64,000 nt of DNA. Origin: Pempheris klunzingeri (Eukaryota; Chordata; Actinopteri; Acropomatiformes; Pempheridae). The notes beneath the pieces were generated by a model. That model was not told where the DNA came from, did not search any database, and saw only the letters and a list, made by a program, of their open reading frames with translations. Positions within the stretch are counted from its first letter, which is position 1, and every line of letters starts with the position of its first letter. This document shows, piece after piece, positions 56,415 to 64,000 of the stretch. The stretch spans positions 26,282,167 through 26,346,166 of the forward strand of contig NC_092018.1 of assembly GCF_042242105.1 (NCBI RefSeq), written 5' to 3'. Position numbers and translations under genes: made by a program.

Positions 56415-59136
56415 CTGAAAGATTGGACATTTGCATTTGCTTTTAGTGTTGATTCATCCACTCCTTCCTTTCATTTAAATGTTTCTAAAAATTGGACACA
56501 TTTATTCCTCGTGTCATTGGAGGGCACATCTCAGAGACACATTCCTCAGCTGTTTTTGCAGGACATTTCAATCTGCAAACACGGTCGGGCTGGAGACCAA
56601 TGAATTCTTTACTGGGGTTGTTGGCTGCTCTGAGGCGACTACTGAATGTGATGTCAGGCTGCGTGCAGACAATGGCAGCGAATCTGACCCTTGTTCCAGC
56701 CTGTCACCAAAAAAAGCTTGTCAAGCTAGCGCGATGGTACAGTACATCACTGAGCTCTGCTTCATACCTAGACCCATTAGGACTTCATGAAATATCCCTC
56801 TGAAATCCCCAACATACTTTTTCCAGTAAGTCTGCACTATAAATACAACCCCGCTGACAATGAGAGCTACCCATCTATGAGCTTGAGCTGTCATGTCAGT
56901 GTCTGTGAGTAATGCATTTAATTAGTCTCCGCTTTACAAGAACGAGTGTGAACTTAACAAGGCAGACTGAACAAAGAAGCAGGCGAACAGAAAGTGTTTC
57001 TGAATCCAGTCCAGGGTTGTGGGGGTACACTGTTACCCCGCTGAGTGTTCAGTGGAACACAGGAACAAAATAGACCCTTACATCACACAATCCATCCATC
57101 CATCCTCAGCTTGTCCAGAATAGACCGCAATCAGTGGCTGCATACTGTTACACTACAGGAGCTTGGAACGGTCAGGACCAACACCAGAGAAGCAGAGAAA
57201 CAGCTCAACTGACAACGTCAGAAAGCAAACACAGCTCCCTGAACTACTGGTGTAGTACAATCTACACCAGTAAAAAGTGTCTCCCTTAATTTGAAACCTC
57301 TCCATGTATGAAAACTTATTTCCTGTCCTGACTAGTAATTATTTCAAGAAACAATGAAAAGATAAATCTAACGGTTGCTGTATCGAATGAACAAATAGAA
57401 GTGGAGCATCAGTAAAGTGATGATTACATGTAGGCATATTAATCATTTTTCAATTATCTGAATCATCCTACTTCTCCAAATACTCCACCACTCTTTTACA
57501 CAATGCTACATTCCAACAATAAAGCAAACATCAGCTTAAGTAAAATATTTACTTTGCTGCTGACTTAGAGTACATAGAGTTGGATCAAATCTACCTGGAC
57601 ACACTGTATACTCAGTTGCCCAATAAAAAATGGCAGATATTGCATTCATAACATCCTCAATCCACCAAAAACTCTTGGAATAAACTGGGTTAGTGGGTTA
57701 GAAGTTTCTCCTTCATCTGTGCCAACATAAAAGATCCAGAAATACAAATATTTAAAGAGCCAATATATGTACTCACATATTTTTTTCCACCTGTTGTATT
57801 TGTGATATTCTCCAGGCAGGATGTGTTTGTGTATGGTTGTATGTGTATGCGTGTGAAGCAGACAGCAGTAAAGACATAGATAGTGTGAGCAACAAGGAGT
57901 GATTGCATGCTGCCAGTCTACTGGGAGGGGGGGGTTTGAGAGCCAAAATTGGGTGATGGTATCCTTTTGACAACAGTATCATTTCAGTGCCCCTTTGTCT
58001 TAATAACAAACACTGACACTCTATCCAATTACAGCATTCTTACCGTCACGCCGTCAAGGATTACATGTGTCAAATGTATGTCTGTTATGTTAAATAACAT
58101 CTAAAATTGCACACATATATTTAAACTTAAAGTTTAAGCTAAACTCAGATAAGCTAGGACCAGTTAACAAGAAAAGTGTGATAAACTGGAGACTCTGGAA
58201 CATCTCTACACCTAAACACACAATACTCTGCCACTACTCTTGGTCAGAGTCTGCGGTCCAAAGGGAAATCCTGCACAGAAGCTAAATGTTGAAGTCATGA
58301 AGTTTGACATAAACCACATGGGAGCACGAGCCTATTTAAAGCAGTAAGCTCAGTGAGTAGCCCATGTCTGCGCAAATGTGCTGAAATATCATGACCAGCT
58401 CAAAATAATCTGCACCTGGTGCTGACATTTTAAACAAGGTCTTACAGGAGTCGACTTTGTCACTCATAAAACAAAGGCTGCAGATAGAGAAATACCACAA
58501 CTGGGTTTGGGGCAAAGGGGAGTCACATAAAATACAGTGTAGGCTTTAGATTTACATTTTTCTTTTAGAAGATCTTCAAGGCTGACAAAGATTAAAATGC
58601 CTCAAGACTGCCTCTGCACCTGCTGATACTACACACCTGTGACTCAGGCGCAGACCCACGAGCACAGAGCACAGCTTCCCACTGAAAACTGGTCTCGTCT
58701 ATGTGTTGCTTACAACTCCTAATCCACATTCATTTAGGGACTCTGAGAATAAAGGGCACATTCTCAGTGTACCTTTTATACTATCTTAATAATCAGCTAT
58801 TTGTTCACTCATTTTTGTCTTTTGCTTTAGTAATCTGAATATCTTTAAGCTTTAGTCTGCTGGCAGGACAAAAAAACTTTCACTTTTTCAAAAACATTAA
58901 AGAGAAAGAGAAAATAATCAGCAGATTAATCTGAGATAAAAACTAATTGTTAGATGCAGTTGTAACATGGATGACACTATGGTCGCTGTGAGAGTTACAC
59001 CAGGATTCTGCTAGTTTTACATCCAGATAAAGAAAGACTGCAATGGCATTTTTCGGCATAGCATCAGAAAACCATGATTACTAAATCCATAATTTCCAGC
59101 TCGTATCCTTTGGTAGCCTTAAGCCAAGCAGCCTGG

Positions 59137-59186
<50 letters not shown>

Positions 59187-62100
59187 ACTCTCAGTGACCA
59201 TTAAGTGCATCTCTTTCATATCATTTACTGCAGGTCATAAAAGGACTGAGACTGAAGATGCTACTGAAAGTTTCTTGCTTCAGCCGTTCTCCTGAGGGGG
59301 GCAGCATTGAGTGTGGCACGAGGACGGACAACAAGCCTTCGTCATTCTCAGGCGAGTTTGGCGCACGAAGGGTTAGAAGTATTAAGAATGAAAACATGTT
59401 CTGTAAGCCAAGTAACAGGCTAATCTTTTCCATTCCAGACAGGGGGCAGGAGCCACAATGGACAAAGTCCAATTCTGCTCTAACAGCATACTGACTCAAT
59501 AGCCCATTGTGCAAGGTCTGGGGGAATAAAGCTGTCATCAAAAAGGATACGACTGGAACTAATAATTCAAGATGAATTCATCAAACCTCAGTGAAACAAT
59601 ACACAGATTTACTTTGACAGCGGCTCACTCTGTCAGTGGACCCTCTGTGGTCACACTGTGGTAACTCATCTTCATTACATTCAACAAACAACTCTCAACT
59701 GATGTGGATACTGTACACATTCTTGTGGCCGTGGGTACATGAACAGTCTTGCCTGCCTCCCCCTCCCACCCCCCACCCACCCAAGGCCCTGCCACAGTCC
59801 TGCAGTGTTTATCAGATGGGAACGAAGGTGCATGGGGAATTCCGCACATTCCTCTGTCCGCTTCGGAGAAAGCAAGCAATCAGGCAGGGACGCGGGGAAG
59901 GTGGCTCTGGGAAGGGTACATACACGGCTGCCTAAATCCGGTGGAACATCAGTTAACATCCAACCTGACCTAACCGGAATCAAAATGATGCTTTGTAATA
60001 AAATCTACTCAAGCGGAACGCACATTCCTCCAGTACCAAAGGATTTTAGGTAGAGAGCTGGTGAGGAATGTGCTCGAATACAAAACACCATCTGTCAGTC
60101 CAGAAAATGAAAATAATGTGTTGACAATTACAGGAGCCATTCCACTAAGTACAGCATGCCTTGAATTCCAGGATAAGGGAGATGTCAATGTTTTTACTGC
60201 CCATTTCCCACAGAGCCGAGTACAGTGCAGGAAGGGAGGCAGGGAGGGAGGGCAGGAGGAAACCAGGGCTGTCTAATCTGTTCTATTAACATGTGGGCAA
60301 CGCTGATGGGACACCAGGGTCCACAGCTCACCTGTTTATAGCCAGGGAGCAAAAGAGCAGAACTGGCCACAGCCCCACACCGAAACCCTACCCCATCAGG
60401 CCAACCCAACACGATATTTATATCAAACAAGACAGGCAGGGGCCAGGGAGAGGGGGTGGAGGGTGAGATGCCAGTGAGACAGGCGGTGAAGGCTGGGTAG
60501 AAACCAGGGACAGAGAAACAGACAATGTGAGTGAATGAGAGATATTGATGAAGAGATTAAATGATGGACCAAGATAGAAATCTTCAAATGTATGTTAAGT
60601 CTTACAGCTTACAGATGGCCACCTGTTTGCACGCTACAACACGAAGACCCATAGACAAACAATGAATGGAACACAATTAGTGTTAGACAGAAGCGCCTTA
60701 GGGTGATAAAATCTTCAAAATAAACATACCTAAATATACCCTACCAAGCAACCCCATATCCGAAAGATGACACGCCCCTTGAGAGCGCTGGACCAAAATA
60801 AAAGCACTTCCCCACAGACCAGTAAATCAGACGACAGGGGAAAGTCTTGCGACTGATGTAACACCCAGTCACTGAGGACACATTCATAGCCGTGCATGTG
60901 TGAGGACCGTATGTCAGCGAGTGGCCTTTTGTGCCATAAGAGAGTGCAATTGGGTGGGATGGGGAAGACCCTCGAAGAAAGGCTGTCTTGTCTCTCTTGT
61001 GCTAAAACACGGACTGAAAACACCAAGCTACGCTCCAAACATGTAGCCAATCAGTAGAAGAGCAGAAAATTACATAATCAGCAGCAAAATCCTGATGGTT
61101 TAAATCAGTGGATGACGTTTCTCTACACCACCAAATGTAGCTTATAACAAATGGAAGAAGATGCCCGTCACAATCTCCTAAAGCTGACAGTGACGTATTC
61201 AAAGTCATTTTGCCCAACCCAAAGATATTAAAATTAGTACCATAGGGCTCTTTGGCACTTGGCGATTTCAATGCTCAGTGCTGTGAGAATTTCAGCATTT
61301 AGAAAGTAGAGGTGAGATTTTCTGCCCTGTTTACAGATATGAAGCACCACTTCACTAAGCACCCCCTGTGGTGTCCCAAGCATGGACTCAGACTCCCACT
61401 ATTTCACCCGAACCTGTCGGGGAAATAATCAGCACTGATCTCTGAGCCAAGTTACAAAGCCAGAGAACAGAGAAGGCATGGAAACAGCCTGGCAGGGGGC
61501 ACCGAGCAAAGGGCACTGCAAGTGAAGCAGCAGTGCAGCACAACAGTGTTGGTGAAAATGCTGCTCTAGCAGCAGGATCCCACACTGAGGGCCCGCAGCT
61601 GCCCCCTCTACCAGTGTTTGCTGGCCTCCAACCCTGACTCTGCTCATTGTTTTTCTCCTCTGTTTCCCCAGGATGTGGGGCAGGGTCTGTTGCCTAAGCG
61701 ATGAGGTCAGCCATGCAGCTCTCCCTCTTCCCCAGACCAAGAACAGGATGGGTGTGGAGCTCAGGAACAAGGCTGATTTACAGTCAGGAGCTTCCCTCTG
61801 GCTGAGCAGACGAGCCCACTGGTTAGGGGCGGTATGCACTAACCTTGCAGCTCTCATGGGGTGATGATAGCTGGTCTGGTAACACTAACTCCATGCTGTG
61901 GACACAGAAACCACTACAGAACTTCTAAGAGCTTTTGGCATGTTGTGCAAACGCTGTAAACATTTAAGACCGTGCTGCTTCTACAACAGCCAACTCTTAC
62001 TCCCGCCTGGAGGATAAGGACTTCCTCTGCAAGGTGATCAACTGATATTATTACAGTAAATCTAACAGGCCTGTTGGGTGCTTATAAAGTGCATGTTTAG

Positions 62101-64000
62101 CAGGTGTAGCTGTCTGTTTCAGCCCATATGGCCATTAGGTACAAACAGGCCTCAGAATTTCTTGCTCTCTGCCGTGTTTCTTCTCAGGTGATTGCAGTGC
62201 ATTCGGCAGGCTGCAGCACACTGTTGTTTCTGTAATCTATTTCCTCGTCAGTGTTTTACTTGCTCAGCTGAAAGTATATAAAGAGTGAGGAAAGTTTGTC
62301 TACATTAAAATACAGACTATTTCTGCATGTTCACATTACAAAGTTATCAAGTCTGACTATTACTAGCTACATTATAATAAGGGTGTAAGAACATATAGGG
62401 TATAATCATGTTCGGTGTTGGATGATTCAATATAAGACACTTGTTTACACTGTATCAAATAAAGAACCCCTAAATATATTTACATACTGATGCTGACTAA
62501 ACAGTTCTGATTTAATCTGGGCTGGTAGTAACTATAGTATCAACTTAAAATATTGAAGGTACTAAAACTAGATTTCAACTCTGGGCCCCCCTGGACGACA
62601 GTGCCTGCGTTAAAAATACAGGAGCTTCCTTGACATCCTTAAAATGTATATTGTGCTTTAATGGTGCATTTTACCTAACAAGTATGAAATCAATCAAATT
62701 GCCACACAGACAACCTGAGGTTTTTGGGACCTCATTGGTAATCTGCGTAATCGTTTTACTGGGAGTCTATCAATACTTGAATGTTACTCTCACTTTAGGC
62801 ATGACTCTCTAGCATATTGCACGTCTACACTTATCCCATTTCTTCAGGGTTAACCTGCAGACATGGAGCAGGGCCGCAGCAGCCCTGTGAGGTCAGTCTG
62901 GTCTGCCCGATCAATCTCACACTACCCTGAGGAATTCACAGAGTGGAGACTGGCTTCATACACCACAAACACAAAACAGAGGAGCAGGATAAGGCAAAAG
63001 ACGGTGTGACACATGCGGTTTAAGGGCCACATCTAGGTGAGGACGCATCCCCTTGGCTACATCAGTAACGAGAGCGAGGCTAGGCCTGGCTGCCACCTGG
63101 TCTGGACTGTAAAAGACTGATCAGAGAAAACCTCTGGAAAACCCTGACTCAGAGGAAAAGACTGCAAGTGATCCGGCCATGCTGAGGGAATTCCCTTCCT
63201 TGAGTGTTAAGCAACATGGGCAGATCAATATACACGGAATGAAACAAGACGGAAAGAGCGGAGTCTGATCAGGTTTCCAAACAGCTCCATGAAGACCGGT
63301 CAGTCATCAATGAGCCTCAAGACAAGGACCTGCAGGGGCTTGTTAGCCGGGGGTGTACTGGTGTACAGTGAACCACAGTCGAAAGTATTCCAAATGTTAT
63401 ATGTTTACCAAAACATATTCTGGTTTTGTATATTTAGGGATGACGTGGAAGGGGTTAGTCACATGATATGTACAAAAAAGTTTAAGTTGCTACAGTAGAG
63501 CAGTAGAAAGCCATTTAACTTCACGCTTCTGTGACTGTCAGGCTATCAAACCTCAGGACCCACGTTTGAGGAAGATAGACTGAAACCCACAAAATTCCCT
63601 CAGGTGGCAGGGTGCAAGGGTGCTGTGAGTAGAGGTAGGAGGTGAGTCGTGACCCTGAGAGTATTTGGCCTTGGACCCCGACACAGAGTGATGTTCAACA
63701 TTCCTCGGCAGCCTCGCCCCCTCCAGCGTGCTGTTCACGCTGCTTCACTGAGACTACAGGCTCCCTCTCAAGCAACAATCAGCTCTTTCAGTGGCCCATG
63801 GCAGCTAGAGCATCTAATGTGCCCTGGAGGTATCCTCACAGCAAGCCAAACTCAAAACGTGGCCCATCATCTCTCCACTTAAACAATTCACAGATCCATT
63901 TACTGCTTTTCTACTTGGAGAGATCGGTACAATGGGATCATTGGTGCAGATACCTGACAGAGGCTTAAGATGTGATTTATTCTAAATAAGCAAAGTAAAT
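56415..64000 (-). other. pxn: pxn intron 1 (at least 7.6 kb)
   Basis: Upstream of the LD1 exon the open frame is closed by the acceptor caatctttcag, so the short first coding exon lies further right. I scanned the complement for an ATG followed by Asp-Asp-Leu codons and found none to 64000, so the whole stretch is read as intron 1, possibly with regulatory DNA. It contains an (AC)n tract at 59140-59185 and short GGAT-type runs near 57090. I see no coding exon, RNA gene or promoter I can support. Confidence 0.55.
59140..59185 (+). repeat. (CA)n microsatellite
   Basis: An uninterrupted dinucleotide run of about 46 bases, the longest in the window, in pxn intron 1. Confidence 0.95.

Noticed and set aside
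57085-57105. Short GGAT run near 57090 as another SINE tail
   Set aside because: Only three units with no SINE body next to it, so no element can be supported.
59074-59295. Plus-strand ORF with a His-Thr run
   Set aside because: It is the translation of the (CA)n microsatellite in pxn intron 1.

Overview
The window is vertebrate nuclear DNA, almost certainly from a ray-finned (teleost, probably percomorph) fish. The genes are split into short exons with GT-AG introns. The gene set includes purpurin (rbp4l), which mammals lack, and the introns carry families of interspersed repeats typical of fish genomes. The species cannot be named from the sequence. I found eight protein-coding genes and rebuilt their exon chains by hand from splice sites, reading phase and remembered family sequences. 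I found no bacterial-type features, CRISPR array, tRNA gene or intact transposon ORF. Layout, left to right: (1) 1-9550, plus strand: the 3' two thirds of tankyrase (tnks), 22 exons covering ankyrin clusters, SAM and PARP domains; its 5' exons lie left of the window. (2) 10576-15871, plus: complete alpha-L-iduronidase (idua), 14 exons. (3) 17031-18724, minus: complete purpurin (rbp4l), 5 coding exons with a TATA box, tail-to-tail with idua. (4) 21381-22925, minus: the small mitochondrial ATP synthase subunit e (atp5me). (5) 24811-27647, minus: kcnv2 (Kv8.2 silent potassium channel subunit), two coding exons. (6) About 32.9-44.5 kb, plus: tmem150a, 7 coding exons with a long leader and 3' UTR. 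(7) 45758-47.4 kb, minus: rnf181, a RING-H2 ubiquitin ligase, tail-to-tail with tmem150a. (8) 47841-64000, minus: paxillin (pxn), 13 coding exons; exon 1 lies beyond the right edge, so 56415-64000 is its first intron. The genes do not form one pathway. Three relationships stand out. Idua and atp5me share a region in human (4p16.3). Tmem150a and rnf181 keep a convergent arrangement known from human 2p11.2. Two photoreceptor-associated genes, rbp4l and kcnv2, lie about 6 kb apart with the housekeeping gene atp5me between them. The most unusual gene structure is in pxn: three consecutive phase-symmetric exons (656 codons together) sit exactly where mammalian paxillin carries its small alternative inserts, and the last ends in a GC splice donor. 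I did not find a novel multi-gene system. The repeats worth noting are a long fold-back element in a tmem150a intron, an RTE-tailed tRNA-derived SINE, and repeat copies in idua and pxn introns.
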